Of a DNA stretch of 64,000 bases, positions 32,401 through 43,839 are shown in pieces; position 1 is the stretch's first letter, and the number at the start of each line of letters is the position of its first letter. The notes under the pieces were generated by a model. That model was not told where the DNA came from and searched no databases. It worked only from the letters and a program-made list of their open reading frames with translations. The DNA lies in NCBI RefSeq assembly GCF_014851395.1, contig NW_024040485.1:4975385-5039384 (forward strand), given 5' to 3'. The translations under genes were made by a program, and so were the position numbers. The stretch comes from Micropterus salmoides (lineage: Eukaryota > Chordata > Actinopteri > Centrarchiformes > Centrarchidae).

Positions 32401-33775
32401 ACTGACTCACTGCCAAGGTTTCACTCAGGTCCAACTCACTCTGTCAGTCTGCCTCAGTGCCACAAGCTAATATCCTGCACTTCTGACTTGACAAAATACA
32501 GTGATTAATTATTGCTAAATCTGTTTTCCTATTTACTGTATTGTTAATACTTTGTTTTATCTGACCAACAAGCCAAACCCAAAAATTTATGAATTGTTTC
32601 CAAAATATTACAAATATATGTTCAAAATGTAAAATCTAAATAAATTACATTGCAAACTTTGTACTCAACGTTGTGTTGTTGTGTCCATACTCACTTATAA
32701 TATGCAGTGACATTGAAATCCACAAATGGTCACAAAATGCTTTAAAAGGTTGTAGAAATGTTCACATAAAAATGAGAATACTGCAGTTTACCTTTTCAAA
32801 TTTGTTTCAGTCTCAGTTGCAAAAGTAAAGGTCAGGAGCAGAGAGGCCAACAGTGTACATGAGGGAATGAGGTTAACTATAATAGGAGGTCAGTTTTGAT
32901 AAAAGTCAAAGACATAAACGATACTACAGATCTGTTACGACCTGAAGTGGACTGGTAACTGATCTTCAAAAGAATTATCCAGCAGCAAAGCATGAAGGAT
33001 TATTACTGTGTGGGTCTGGGTCATTAGGCCTGTAATTTGACTATGTGATGGATATGGAGCATGTTTATTACTGGGGCCGCTGCAAGCCTGGAAATGTTAT
33101 GTAACTTTTGGCCAAAAAGCCCTCTCTTCTCCTCTATCTTTTGGTCATTGTGGATGTTTCAAGTCATTACCTCTCAAGTCCCAGAAACCTTTAAATCACA
33201 CTCATAAACCCATCAGTCATCAGTGCAAGACGGTAAGAAGTTAACTTATTATAGGTGATGTCACAGCAGATATTTTTCATTAGCTGTCAAAGTAAAACAT
33301 CTGCAGTGACATCACTAACTGGGTTGTAGAATTGCAACATGTTTGAAAGTTTCAAACAATAAAAAACAGATTTATACCATTTGTGATTCACTGTTGAATT
33401 AAAAAATAGATTAATCATCTACCATTTCTATTTGTTTTCAGAATGTCTCCATCTTTTGAAAGGAATTTTTGTCAGTGTTAGTACAATTTACTTGTTCAGC
33501 CACGGTGCCTATAGCTGTTAATGCTAACCATGCAGTTCTTCTTTTACATCAAACAAGCCATAAACAACATCATCACTTCCTGTGTGCAAAGAATTTTACC
33601 TATAAACTCAAATGGCTGGCTCCATTTTTGGCTTGGTTTAAAGTTAGAAAAAGAATAAAAGATTTGTGAGCTCCATAATTAGTGTTACTAATCGATTGTC
33701 ATGTGTTTTTCATCCATGCTTAGTGGTCCATAGTGAAATATCACTATTACAATTACTAACTACTGAATGGGCTAA
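32401..33775. other. AT-rich stretch, nothing recognised
   Basis: The 66-codon plus frame at 33469-33669 shows no recognisable domain. No repeat ends seen. Confidence 0.45.
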
Positions 33776-33779
33776 GTCT

Positions 33780-34105
33780 TCACTTAACCAGAGACATACG
33801 TCAACATTTATCTGATGGACTGGCAGAAAAATATGGGCAAGCAGTCATGGTTGCTTCAGCACCACCAACATGTTACCATTTGTGGTTAAAAATTAAATAC
33901 AAAAACTGAATGGCTTGTCATGAAATGTGTGGCAGACGTATGTTACCCTCAGGATGAATAGTAATTAGTTTCATCCAACCTTTCATCTAGCACCATCATC
34001 AGGTCAAAATGTACTTTGTGTTTAGTGCTAATTATCAAACGTAAGCATGCTAACATGCTAAATTAAGATTAAGAACATCACCAATTTAACATTGTTAGTG
34101 TCATC
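33780..34105 (+). repeat. GCATGCTAACATGCTAA-type interspersed repeat, copy 1
   Basis: Words in order: TCTGATGGACTGGCAGAAAA, GTTACCCTCAGGATGAATAG, TTTCATCTAGCACCATCATC, AGGTCAAAATGTACTTTGTG, TTTAGTGCTAATTATCAAA and GCATGCTAACATGCTAAA. This is a very common percomorph repeat. Copies 2 (43840-44160) and 3 (63721-63900, minus) share the same word order. It has no coding capacity and its class is unclear. Confidence 0.75.
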
Positions 34106-34535
34106 TAAAATACACTTTGGACCTCAACTTTTACTTGTCTTACAACTTGTCTTTCTTTACTTTAATGAGCATTAAAGCCTCTTAGAGTTGGTGTGCCCAT
34201 AAATGCTTAGTTTTATTATAAAATCACATATATTAAAACACCCTGGAAGTCATTTAGATAAAAGGAAATGTATTACCTACATTACATTTGGTAAAACCTG
34301 AGTTTTAGTCTTTTAATCTTAGTCTTCTGAGTTTCAGTTCTTATATTGTTACAGTAGGTTATTTCTTACAAGCCTAACTACAAGAGATTTTACAAGGGAT
34401 TAAAAATTATTTAGATTTGGAACTCCATCCATTGTGAAAGTATTATTGGATATTAAACAGATCTAAAGTGTCCAGACATGTATTAACACAAGATTCAAAC
34501 AGTCTTAAATGTGATTCACGTAGTGTTAATCATTG
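34106..34535. other. AT-rich stretch, nothing recognised
   Basis: No feature recognised. Confidence 0.4.
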
Positions 34536-34845
34536 CATCAGGCTGTAGTGTGACTCTTTGCCATGCATTGTTCACCAGCCAGGTTATTTCAACATAACAA
34601 GAGATGACCTAATCTGATCTGCTTTGAGTGGCCTCAAGCAGACAATTATAGAACCCCCGTGTCTATGTTTCCCTCCCATAGGTTTCTCCCTCTCTGTTTT
34701 CTCTGTTTGGTTCCGTTGCGTAATTGCACAGGCAGATTGCCCTGCTCTCTACGTTCTTCCCCAAAGACCTGAGGCATAAATTGAGTGGAAATTTTCTTTC
34801 AGAGAGCAGGGTAATGTGGGTCAGTTGAGCATGTACGTGTCTGTG
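34536..34845. promoter_or_regulatory. Candidate conserved non-coding block
   Basis: Repeat-free block with GCGTAATTGCACAGGCAG, ACAATTATAGAACCCCCG, AGATGACCTAATCTGATC and a C/T-rich stretch at 34665-34705. No open frame. Homeodomain-type TAATT words are present. The call is by composition. Confidence 0.25.
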
Positions 34846-35454
34846 TCTTTGAGTGTATATGCCCTGTTACATAGTACACCTTCAGCAGGTTAGAACAGTG
34901 CAACTCCTTTCAAATATCACACCCTTCTCCCAAACACTCATACACACCTTTCTGACTCCATCTTTGATCCACAACCCCAAACACCACCACCATCACCTCC
35001 TCATGGCTTGTTTGTGGCACATACACGCCATCCCTCTCCCAACTCTTCTTGGGAAAGAAAAACATTTCAAGATTTCCATGGAAACATCGACACCTGGGGA
35101 TGGAATATCATCTTAAACTTTTAGTTTTGCAGGATGTCAGTTTGCAAAATATTTGTTCTGATGCCAACTATTGTCTTAAAATGCACCAGGGCATACCTTA
35201 ATTTGCTGTGGCTAATATGAGCCTGTATTGACATTCAGCTGTACTCTTAAGCTTCTGATGACAAAGAAGAAAAATCTGAGACAGATCTATGAAGTCCAGA
35301 CAGAAAATATATAACTAAAACAAATTTGCAATCACAAGAACCCAAAATGCACCAGTGGATAAGGGCCAATCATTATTCTCAAAAGTTTCAGCCTACCCAT
35401 TTCTTAATCACTTTTATTTATTTATGCATTATTGGGATTTTCCCCAGATAAAAG
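34846..35454. other. Non-coding stretch, nothing recognised
   Basis: The 87-codon plus frame at 34853-35116 contains a short His run from CACCACCACCATCACC and is not recognised. Confidence 0.4.
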
Positions 35455-35982
35455 CTACACTACGTGGACAGCCTTTCATAATGCCATGTGCACTTTTGGT
35501 CGGTGGCTGTTTTTCATGGTTTGGGCTAGGCCTCTTTAGTACCAGTTAGGATAAATCGTAATGCTACCACATATAATCATATTTCATACATTAGTGTTCC
35601 AACATTGTGGCAGTTTGGGTGGAGCCCTTTTCTATTTCAACGTAACAAAGCCTACATGCACAAAGTCAGGTCCATAGAGAATTAGCTTTCCCAGTTTGAT
35701 GTGGAAGGTCTGCACAGACCTCAAAATGAAACAATGACTTTGCGCCAGCCATCATCATTGTCAGACCTCAATAATTCTCTTGTGCAATCCAATATCCCGG
35801 GGGTAATAATAATAAAATACATTGACATTTAACACTGTGCAAATCTAAACCCAGCCCTTTGCTAAATTATTCAATATCAACATTTAGATCCACAAGAGTG
35901 GAAGATGTTAGAGCAGTAGATTAATACCCAGTCAAATATGAGTGTAATGTTTGAGTGTCCATATACTTTGGGCAATGTAGTG
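35455..35982 (+). mobile_element. Decayed Tc1-like transposon with transposase remnant
   Basis: The left end reads CTACACTACGTGGACAGCC (inverted terminal repeat with an internal deletion) and the right end GTCCATATACTTTGGGCAAT then GTAGTG. Inside, TTTTTCATGGTTTGGGCTAG, TGCACAAAGTCAGGTCCATA, GTGGAAGGTCTGCACAGACC and CACAAGAGTGGAAGATGTTA line up in order with the catalytic and C-terminal part of a Tc1-like transposase gene; the second Tc1 copy of this family is at 45619-46132. Stops and deletions destroy the frame. A (TAA)n-like GGTAATAATAATAAAA insertion is present near 35801-35815. Confidence 0.75.
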
Positions 35983-36870
35983 TCATTTTGTTCTGAAATA
36001 CAGATATTTGCTTCAAAGGGATTCATAATCTGAACTTACAATACACTCTATCACCAATCATATGTGTTTACAATCTATCCTTCACCTTGTCAATGTGCAA
36101 AATGGTGGTTTAGTTGCCAACTTCAACTAAGAAAGCAAATTAATTGATTCAATGTTTTTAATGTTGCTGACAGTTAGGTATGAGTATTTATTGAATCCAG
36201 AAATCCTGCTCTATTTATCACACTCAACCAGTCATAGTAAAACTGCAGCTAAGTGTTCGAATATGGAATTAGAACCATGTGAAAGCCAGTTGTATTTTTC
36301 TAAGATGTGAGTGGAGGCGGGGGGTTACTTTATAGCACATTTTTCATCAGTGGTAGCGCATTCCTTTAGCACATGTGCTTTTGTTGCATAATATGATGTC
36401 TCAAACGAAAACACAATTTGCCTTGCAGTGTTGATTTAAAGTACGAATATGGAAAACATATGGTGCCTTCGAAAGCCACTGAACTCATTTGTTTGGTCAC
36501 ATACTCAGCGAGGGATGCACAGATGGGACTTGCTGTTCGGAGTGACGGGCTTCTGCAGCTGTGGGCAAAGGGAATTTACATGCAGGACAGCAAAAAGTAG
36601 GAAGGCGCAACGTTAATAGTTCGCCTCAGCTGAGGAGCTGGTAGAGACAAATGCCACCATCAAGCTGTCTGCTAACAAGACACAGAAATTGACATCTGAG
36701 GCCTTTAGCTGACAGTCTTATCTATAGAGACTTAAAGGGAGGAGCTCAGAGTCTCGTTCAAAGACACTTCATGGCTGTGAATGTACTTGCTTTTAACTAC
36801 GCAATCATGTACGCAAGATGGCTGCCACGCGTATCCTGTGTTCCCTTGGAGCAAAGGTTATACACATCTT
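35983..36870. other. Non-coding stretch, nothing recognised
   Basis: Short frames only. The 36780-36865 portion (GTACGCAAGATGGCTGCCAC) may belong to the repeat cluster that follows but I cannot assign it. Confidence 0.35.
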
Positions 36871-37092
36871 GGGGCGGCTGTTGCTCAGGAGGTAGAGCAG
36901 GTTGCCCGTTAATCGGAAGTTCGGCGGTTCAATCCCCGGCTGCATGTCGAATTGTCCTTGGGCAAGATACTGAATCCCGAATTGACCCTGGTGGCTGTTC
37001 CACCAGTTTATGAATGTGTGTGGATGGCGAATGCAGATGTAGTGTAAAAGCGTTTTGAGTGATCGGAAAGACTAGAAATACAATTACAATTA
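36871..37092 (+). mobile_element. tRNA-derived SINE with L2-like 3' tail
   Basis: The head GGGGCGGCTGTTGCTCAGGA then GGTAGAGC is a tRNA-like sequence with an RNA polymerase III A box (GCTCAGGAGGTAGAGC, 36883-36898), and the B box GGTTCAATCCC is at 36926-36936, at a normal tRNA spacing. The body has TTGTCCTTGGGCAAGATACT, and the tail AAAAGCGTTTTGAGTGATCG then AAAGACTAGAAA is the 3' end used by several fish SINEs that are mobilised by L2-type LINE machinery. A short (AATTAC)2 follows. It is not a functional tRNA: there is no proper acceptor stem or anticodon arm. Confidence 0.88.
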
Positions 37093-37275
37093 CGGAGCAT
37101 TTACATCTCCAGAAATTAACGCTGCGAGATGCAATTCAGCCCATGAACATGGTGGCAGTATGTCGATCTGACACGCAGATCAGCAGCAATCTACTGCTGG
37201 TGGCGCTACACGGTGGCGGTATACACTTGGTTTGCCACCAACCATTAAATGCAAAAGAAGAAGAAGGTCAGCAGC
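37093..37275. repeat. Repeat fragment with GGTGGCGCTA...GAAGAAGAAG end
   Basis: CTGCTGGTGGCGCTACACGG, TTTGCCACCAACCATTAAAT and a GAAGAAGAAGG tail look like the end of a small non-autonomous element. Not assignable. Confidence 0.35.
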
Positions 37276-37439
37276 AGACTTAAAAAAAGGAGATTTATGG
37301 TGGGATGTTTACAGTAACTCCTGGAGTTAGTCTGCAATTACCAAGATTGTTAAAATCATAACATCGCTATGTTTGGTTTGTTTACGATGGGCAACTTTGG
37401 AGGTTGTCAAGGAAGATCATCCAGTGTCGGGGAGTTTTT

Positions 37440-37693
37440 GAGGGTATGTCGGACTAGGTGAGCATTATGACACGTGTTACCATGTGACTTAACATGGTAA
37501 TGGAAGTAAAGGCTGGACTACAAACAAGCTGTTTTCAGGCAGTTCAGAGCAGAGCTTTCTGTGGGAGATGGGAACTCCCTTTGGGCTGGACTTTGGGCTT
37601 TTTCACTTTGTAAACCTGTTACATGCACAAAAAAGATATATAACTCAATAAAGGAGAGGGGAAAAGCCAAAAAGCATAATATGACCTGTTTAA
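37440..37693 (-). mobile_element. TTAA-type MITE fragment
   Basis: On the minus strand the end reads TTAAACAGGTCATATTATGC, then TTTTTGGCTTTTCCCCTC, CTTTATTGAGTTATATATC, TTTTTTGTGCATGTAACAGG and TTTACAAAGTGAAAAAGCCC. This is a widespread teleost MITE end; the terminal TTAA is at 37690-37693, fitting a TTAA target as in Kolobok/piggyBac. The left boundary is unclear; a TTAA at about 37275-37278 with a purine-rich GGAG start could be the other end. Confidence 0.65.
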
Positions 37694-37908
37694 GGTATAC
37701 TGAATATATTGTGTGACATGGTTAAACAAGATTTTTTTAAATTCAGCTGCAAAACTTTCCACCTATACCTTAAAATGTTTGATTTGAAACAGACCATATT
37801 CTCATTATAATTAGAACTATTCTAATTATATATTAACTCCCACCTGCTCTTTGATGCTTTTCTATCTGTGGGATGTCTCTTGTTTTTCTATGACTCACGC
37901 TGTATTGT

Positions 37909-38391
37909 GTGTTTTGTCGGAGTGATTGTTATTTAGGATGCTTTAACTATGTGCTCTCCCTCATGCCTCTGGACACATGGAGAGCTGTTTTCTCTAGTCT
38001 GCTCTGTGCTGGACTGTGGTCGTGTCTAACCATAATCTCCGCTTCTTACAACAGTAGGTCTCATGTTGTTTTACAGTTTCATTCCCTCATGGCGAATATC
38101 AGGTATTACTCTATACTGTCTGTAAGGGCATATATCACGTCACTGTTGGGGACAATAAAAACATACAGCGACAACAACGAACGAAAAAATCCCATCACTA
38201 CAAAGTCTGCTGCTCATCTACCACCCCATCTTGTTCTCCTGTGTTATTGCGAAGTTTCAGAGCATGTCACCGTTGACTTAGTGACTCACTCTCAATCCTG
38301 CTTGTGTGCGCACGGTGCGAGAGAAGAGGGAGAGCCGCCAACTGAGATTATTCTGAGCAGCATGCACTGGCTTCAATCACTGCCAGTATGA
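37909..38391 (+). other. 160-codon open frame of unknown nature
   Basis: The frame starts MFCRSDCYLGCFNYVL and includes a hydrophobic stretch (residues about 27-47) and the segment NNERKNPITTKS. It is the longest plus frame that is not microsatellite-driven. I recognise no domain. In AT-rich non-coding DNA a 160-codon frame is uncommon but expected a few times per megabase. It could be a real exon, a transposon remnant or chance. Confidence 0.15.
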
Positions 38392-38810
38392 TCACTGGAA
38401 AGTCTGGGTGTGACACACCTTCTAAATACACTTAACACACTAATAATTTGACTCTAACTGTGTGTGGCTATTAATGCTGGTGTTTGTGAATTTGACTTTT
38501 GTGCAGTAAGGGTCAATTGCATAAAATGGGGCCAATTTAGCACCAAATGTATACATATTACTTCATTTAAATGCATGCAAATAGCACCGGAGCCTATGGT
38601 TTCTTTTTGTCTTATTTGTGCAGTTTTAGCGGCCGCACAATCCTTTTTTGAACTCACCCCAGAGATTCTTTCTAACATGAGTTCATTCTGATTCTAAATT
38701 TTAAGACCAAATGTAACATAAACTGCCCTTTAAGGTGTCTAGCCCACTGTGTATTACAACTCAAAATACAGATATAATATTTGAACAATTTCCGACTGTC
38801 CTGACCTGCT
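38392..38810. other. Non-coding stretch with POU-octamer-like motif
   Basis: ATTTAAATGCATGCAAATAG at 38565-38584 contains an ATGCAAAT octamer next to overlapping palindromes. The segment resembles parts of short DNA transposons but is not assigned. The opposed ~75-codon frames at 38454-38691 are mutual shadows. Confidence 0.3.
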
Positions 38811-39180
38811 AGACCCCTGGCCCGAACAAACAACGGCGGCTCTTTGAAATGCCAGCTTCAAAGCCGATCCTCGTCTGTTAAGGTGTGAATTATATGGAAC
38901 AGCACCACCCGCCAGCCTTCCTCTCGCCCTTCTCCACAGCAGTGGCGACGCAGGAGTGCATTCGACCAGATGTTAGCAAGCCCTAACACTGGAGGTCAAA
39001 GGTCATGGCTTGATAGTGTGGACTGGGGAGGGTTTTGCTGGGGAGGAACGTGCGGTCCGTTGAACCAGACCATGTAGCACTTCATCAGCTGGAGATAAAC
39101 AGGCCGCGCCATCCTCTGGTTTGAATTAGGGCTGCCATGATGGAGGTCCGCTAATTGAATTCTGCCACCACTAATAAATA
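38811..39180. promoter_or_regulatory. Candidate conserved non-coding block
   Basis: One of the strongest candidates: about 370 bases, repeat-free, GC-richer than its AT-rich flanks, with GGAGGTCAAAGGTCATGGC at 38992-39010 (two AGGTCA-type half-sites separated by one base, a DR1 nuclear-receptor layout) and GCTAATTGAATT (homeodomain-type). CpGs are retained (CAGTGGCGACGCAGG, AGGAACGTGCGGTCCG). No convincing open frame. Confidence 0.38.
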
Positions 39181-40150
39181 ACATTTTCAGTAGGTAATTT
39201 GTTCACTGGTAACATATCATTGATTGTGTTTACCTTATCTGGTCCTTTATTTTTATGGCATTATCTTTAATATCTTTTCAGATATTAGCTCATAGCCTGG
39301 TTAAGATCATCTTACAACATGTATTAACACCAATAGCCTATCATGCATCATTCAACTAACAGATCGTTAACTTCAAATCAGTTTGAAATAGACAGCAAAA
39401 ACCCATACTGTACAGAATTTTTTCCATGTTTACATTGGGACGTTGATTAATCCAGATTGAAATGTAGGCCTATATGGTGGAAAATTCAGAAAAAAACAGC
39501 CTTCCTAAAACAAAACACCAGTCTTTAGCAAACATTAACAGAAAATAGTATGCATACTATTGTCAGTGGTGGATAAATATATATTTGAGTCTCCAGTGAG
39601 TATTTATGGCAGCAGGACAGTCTATATAGGGCTCAAGGTAATGAAGGGACAATGGTGTGGCTCAGTGAAGTGTTTTTAATAGTTTCTGGATTACAATGGA
39701 GTTGTGTGGCACAGAGGAATAAGCATCAGACTATTGTCTGTGTATTCTGATACACAATACTTGTTAGTAAGATCAATTCATTGTTGGTTTTGATCTTGTC
39801 GTGGGGTTTGTTGACAGTAAGAAAAATATAAAATATTTCCAATGTAAAACAATCTCATTCTTACTGAGCCTAAGGCCTGTGCATTCACTGTACTTTTTGA
39901 GACTTTACTGTACACTGACTGTGATCAGATTCACATCAGCTTGGCTGCCATTGTAGCTGAAAGGTGGAGGAGCAGAGATAGAGCTTGTGGAAAGTTACTG
40001 TAGACTTGTTGTCTGAGTTTGGTGTTGTTAGAGGAGGGGCGCAGGGGGAGATTTTGGGCCAAATAACAATCTGGATGGTTTTCACTCCCCGGGAAATCTT
40101 TTTGATCTAATTTTCTCCTTGTACGACTCTGAGAGCTTTTCTCTGACTCT
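39181..40150. other. AT-rich stretch, nothing recognised
   Basis: No coding frame or repeat end recognised. Confidence 0.45.
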
Positions 40151-40184
40151 CTTGTCGCTCTGAGCCTGTGGATGTTACCGGATA

Positions 40185-40515
40185 GCTTGTGTGTACATCT
40201 TTGTTCATGCTTTGAATAATGTCTGCGTGTATGTACATGTGTACAGTTTTATACGACACTGCATGCGCAGGTGTCTGCTTTTATATCTTCATGTTTGTAT
40301 GGATGTACTGCTGAGTGTCTATAAATATATGTATATATATATACACATACACAGTATACGTTACCAAATTAAACACACGTGTATGTGTTGATGTATGTGT
40401 GTTTGTTTATGTTGATCTTTGCATGTCTGTGCATATGTTTGTGTGTCTGTGCTTTTGCCCATCTTTCCAGATGATGTTGTTCCAGATGTTTGTGTGCATC
40501 AATATTTTTTTTTTA
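40185..40515. repeat. Degenerate (TG)n/(TA)n simple sequence
   Basis: Interrupted TGTGTA, GTATGTACATGTGTAC, an AT core TATGTATATATATATACA at 40328-40345 and further TGTGTG words. The frames at 40191-40521, rich in Cys, Val and Tyr, are translations of simple sequence. Confidence 0.75.
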
Positions 40516-40524
40516 TTGTGAGTG

Positions 40525-40790
40525 ACACATGTAAAATCGAGTGGCTCTTAGCTACAAGATGCCAAATTTATTAGCCATTTATTTTGCCATTTACACCAGA
40601 TAACACCCCATAAACTCTCACGCGGGCGGCTGATCATTCTGCAGTCGTTATAATCAAAAGCCAGCGCTCGCTCCATCCATCTCAGCACTCCATTCAAGCT
40701 AACAACATTACTATTCATCATCAGTATTCACACCTGTCCAAATCCATAACCTCATTGCCTGGAGGGAGGAAATAAAGGAAGAAAAAAAAG
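40525..40790. promoter_or_regulatory. Candidate conserved non-coding block
   Basis: Repeat-free block with TTTATTAGCCATTTATTTTG, CCCATAAACTCTCACGCGGG, CGGCTGATCATTCTGCAGTC and CATTACTATTCATCATCAG. The HOX/CDX-like TTTAT and CATAAA words and retained CpGs fit a developmental enhancer. Compositional inference. Confidence 0.3.
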
Positions 40791-41330
40791 AAAAGAAGTC
40801 ATAGCCATCTTGTCGAGAAGGGAAGAATCCAATTCCCCTCTGCCTGGGTTTTGTATATGCATTTGTCATACATCAACCAGACAAGTCAACTCCCTACTCC
40901 CCTCGCACGCAGCTCCTCTCTGACCCGGCCAGCTTTGTCCTGCCTCATAAAGAGAGCTAAATGAAAACCATCCCAACCCCCCCTCTTTGCCGCTCTTGTC
41001 TCTCTGCAACCGAAACTCATTTCCTCTACACAATGTATCAGTGGGAACAAATTGCACACAATATCGAAGTCAAAGTAAGGAAAGCCTGCACCCAAGCCCC
41101 CCTCCCCATCGGCTCAGCCAAATAGTGTACATTTCTGAAGGAATTCCCTGAATGTGGGAGTGGACGTGCAGATGTTTGAGAGCTGTCACCCATTAAAACC
41201 CCCTTCCCACTCCCAAATGCCTCCTCCACACCTTCCACGTTCCCCATTTGACTCTGCATGTTGTGTTTTGAATTCACAAACAGATGCAGGAAGGCACACA
41301 TGCACAAAGGCACTCGAACAGCCGGGCTTG
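40791..41330. other. C-rich non-coding stretch
   Basis: Frames on both strands are mutually overlapping and not recognised. C-rich words (CCAACCCCCCCTC near 40974-40986) and a CCTCCACACC block occur. Confidence 0.35.
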
Positions 41331-41680
41331 TACACTTGAATGACTATACGTACAAACAAACGCACATACAAACACATACTATTACAAACATGGTCACTGG
41401 TCATAGATATATTCTCTCTCTCTTTGTGTGTGTGTGTGTGTGTGGGTTATCTGACGCACATGCGGGTGAACTAATTTCCTTTGTGCTGTGTAATTGTCAA
41501 ATATACACATCAAGCAGACACAAATACAAACACATACATGCGCATGTGTACAACACAACTCCATGTACACAAACGACCCGCCTGCTCTGCATACACACAC
41601 CCACACATGCTGACACACGGACACACACAAAAAACAAACTCTCTCCCTCCTTGATGACACACACACACACACACACACTT
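41331..41680. repeat. Degenerate CA-rich region with (CT)n, (TG)n and (CA)n cores
   Basis: (CT)n at 41413-41423, (TG)10 at 41424-41444 and (AC)11 at 41657-41678 are separated by interrupted ACACA-rich sequence. Note that TG and CA tracts on the same strand are inverted relative to one another and could pair. Long frames on both strands, including a 172-codon one, come from this simple sequence. Confidence 0.85.
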
Positions 41681-41923
41681 GGACATCCCAGGGCCTGGAG
41701 CCTCTGGTTTTCCATTACGGAGCCTGGCAGCACTACCAGAAACATTGCAGGAGTGGGAGAGAGAGCTGACGGCTGAGCTCGTGAAAGCCTGCTCACACAC
41801 ACCAAACTGGTCATGTTTCTGTAAATATGTAGCAAAAGTTTTAAGCAAGTTTCTGAAAATCCTTCAAAATAAAATCGAATGAGAACAAGTTTCCACCACT
41901 TATATATATATAAAATAAAGATA

Positions 41924-42096
41924 ACATTTAGCTGACGCTTTTATCCAAAGGGACTTACAATTGCTATACATGTCAGAGGTCGCACGCCTCTGGAGCAACA
42001 AGGGGTTAAGTGTCTTGCTCAGGGACACAACGGTGGATTGAACCCGGGTCTCTCACACCAAAGGCATAGTCTTATCCATTGGGCCATCACCACCCA
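41924..42096 (-). mobile_element. tRNA-derived SINE, minus orientation, copy 1
   Basis: Read on the minus strand: GGTGGTGATGGCCCAATGGA then TAAGACTATGCC (A-box region), GAGACCCGGGTTCAATCC with the B box GGTTCAATCC (plus 42035-42044 area), then TGTCCCTGAGCAAGACACTT, AACCCCTTGTTGCTCCAGAG and the tail GTAAGTCCCTTTGGATAAAA then GCGTCAGCTAAATG. Compared with copy 2 it lacks the short stretch between CACA and the B box. It has the Pol III promoter layout but is a repeat, not a functional tRNA. Confidence 0.87.
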
Positions 42097-43839
42097 ATGA
42101 CATGTCCTGATTACATAATTAAAACATTATGACATTTTATTGTTGTTTCCAGATTTGTCTGTTCTGATCCCTGTGTACCCTGTGGGCCCATGTAGGTGCA
42201 TATGTGTTTTTTGATATGCTATTTTTTGTACCTCAGTTAAGCATAAAACCTTGTTTTTTAATATTTGGGCTTTTTGTTCAGATATCTCTTTCCACTCTGG
42301 TTTTTGTTTGCAAAATTGAAGGTACTGTGTGGCCCAACTTGACACATTTTAGAGAGAGTTTAAATTAACCACAGCTGAATGTTAAAGCCCTTGGGTATCA
42401 TTTTTGCATATCTATAGTGGATCTGAGCATTAATTATAGCCTGACCATGGCAGTTGGATACCATATGCTTTAATGGAAGAAAAACCTGAGCATGATTCAT
42501 TTCTTAGTTTGATGTCCGTCCATATTCTCAAAAAATTCCAGTCATCAAAGAGCTCTCAGTCCCCATGTATGATCCTGTAAATTCCACAAGCCTGTGCAAA
42601 ATGTCCCTCGAAAAAGGTGTAGATTATCCATCTCCACCAAAGATGCTTTTGTTGTGAAGGACGTGATACGTTGCAGTGATTTGTGGTCATTTTTTTTATT
42701 TTGATGTAATGTAATGCTTTCACTTGGAAGAGTGAGCAACGGTTTCAAGGGGATTTCCTGAAGAGAGTATTACAGGAGTGGATATAATTTAATGGCACTC
42801 CAATGCAGTTAATTTAAGTGTTCCAACAGTGTACTTTGGAGATTTTAATTGAATACTGTATTTCCAGAATGAGCGTTTCAGTTAACTCAGTTTTATATGT
42901 AAAAGTTCTTTGTGGCACTTTGAAAGAATTTGTGAGAATAAGAACACAAGCAGTTATGTCACATTAAATCTCCCTTGAAAACATACAGTAGAATGAAATA
43001 AGCATTTAAAACTCAAAACGTCCGCTGGTCCACAGACATCTGCCTGGTTGTTACATGTCTTTGTTGTAGAAAAGAACCCATTCCCAATTTTCTGATCAGT
43101 TCTTAATGTTCAAAATTACTTTAGCCAATGTGGAGTAAAAGTGGGACTTCAACAATAGCTATATCTGTTAAGCAGTTCTTAAAACCCAGAGCACAGCAGC
43201 ACAGGCATTTTGAGACAAAACAACAAAACAAAGACAATCTCAGAAGTGATTTATGTCTTCTTACATAACTTGTTCAGACATTTGCTAAAGCCTCCCTAAA
43301 AGCATGATTTATAGAAGCAGGGGATCCAGCAGGCTGTCTCTCTAATCCCCTCTCCCAGTTTGGTGCTGGACCAGACCAGAAACAGTAAGTACCACTGCAG
43401 AGAGTAAAGGACAGGACAGCATCAGACTGCATTCATCCACTGCAGGAAACAAAAGTCAATAAGCCTATTTCCACACACATTTTAGAGACAGTCATTAGCT
43501 GAGGTGTGGACTTGGTCACACCAACTGGTGAATCATTAAATCTATTTTTTTCATATGTTCTGGCTTATTATAAAGGAAACGGAGAAAGAGAAAGCGAGAG
43601 ATAAAAACTCCTATGGGGTTTAGGCAGTAACCAATTACATGAAATGGGATTCCCATCTTTGAAGCCTATTTTTCCTCTCTCTCCTGTCACACCCCAATAT
43701 ATGAATCATTCATCAACATTCAAGCAATATAAAAATGTTTATTGTATTTGTTACCAGTGTTTTGTCTGCTTGTACTTAGGTTGTTTGTTATGTTAGAAAT
43801 CCGGAGTATACATTACATTTACATTACGTTTACATAAAC
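42097..43839. other. AT-rich stretch, nothing recognised
   Basis: Short minus frames (42127-42345 and 42545-42748) show no domain. No repeat ends recognised. Confidence 0.45.

Noticed and set aside
36871..36945. A tRNA gene
   Set aside because: A and B boxes are present, but the sequence does not fold into a full cloverleaf with an acceptor stem, and it continues into a SINE body and tail.
37059..37283. 74-codon frame as a gene
   Set aside because: It starts in the SINE tail and runs through another repeat fragment.
41258..41835. Overlapping open frames of 172, 112, 112 and 94 codons on both strands
   Set aside because: They run through (TG)n, (CA)n and degenerate ACAC sequence, giving Thr/His-rich and Cys/Val-rich translations. 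Simple repeats lack stops, so the length is not evidence of coding.
42035..42096. A minus-strand tRNA gene
   Set aside because: It is the head of a SINE that occurs twice in the window, with degenerate promoter boxes in the second copy.
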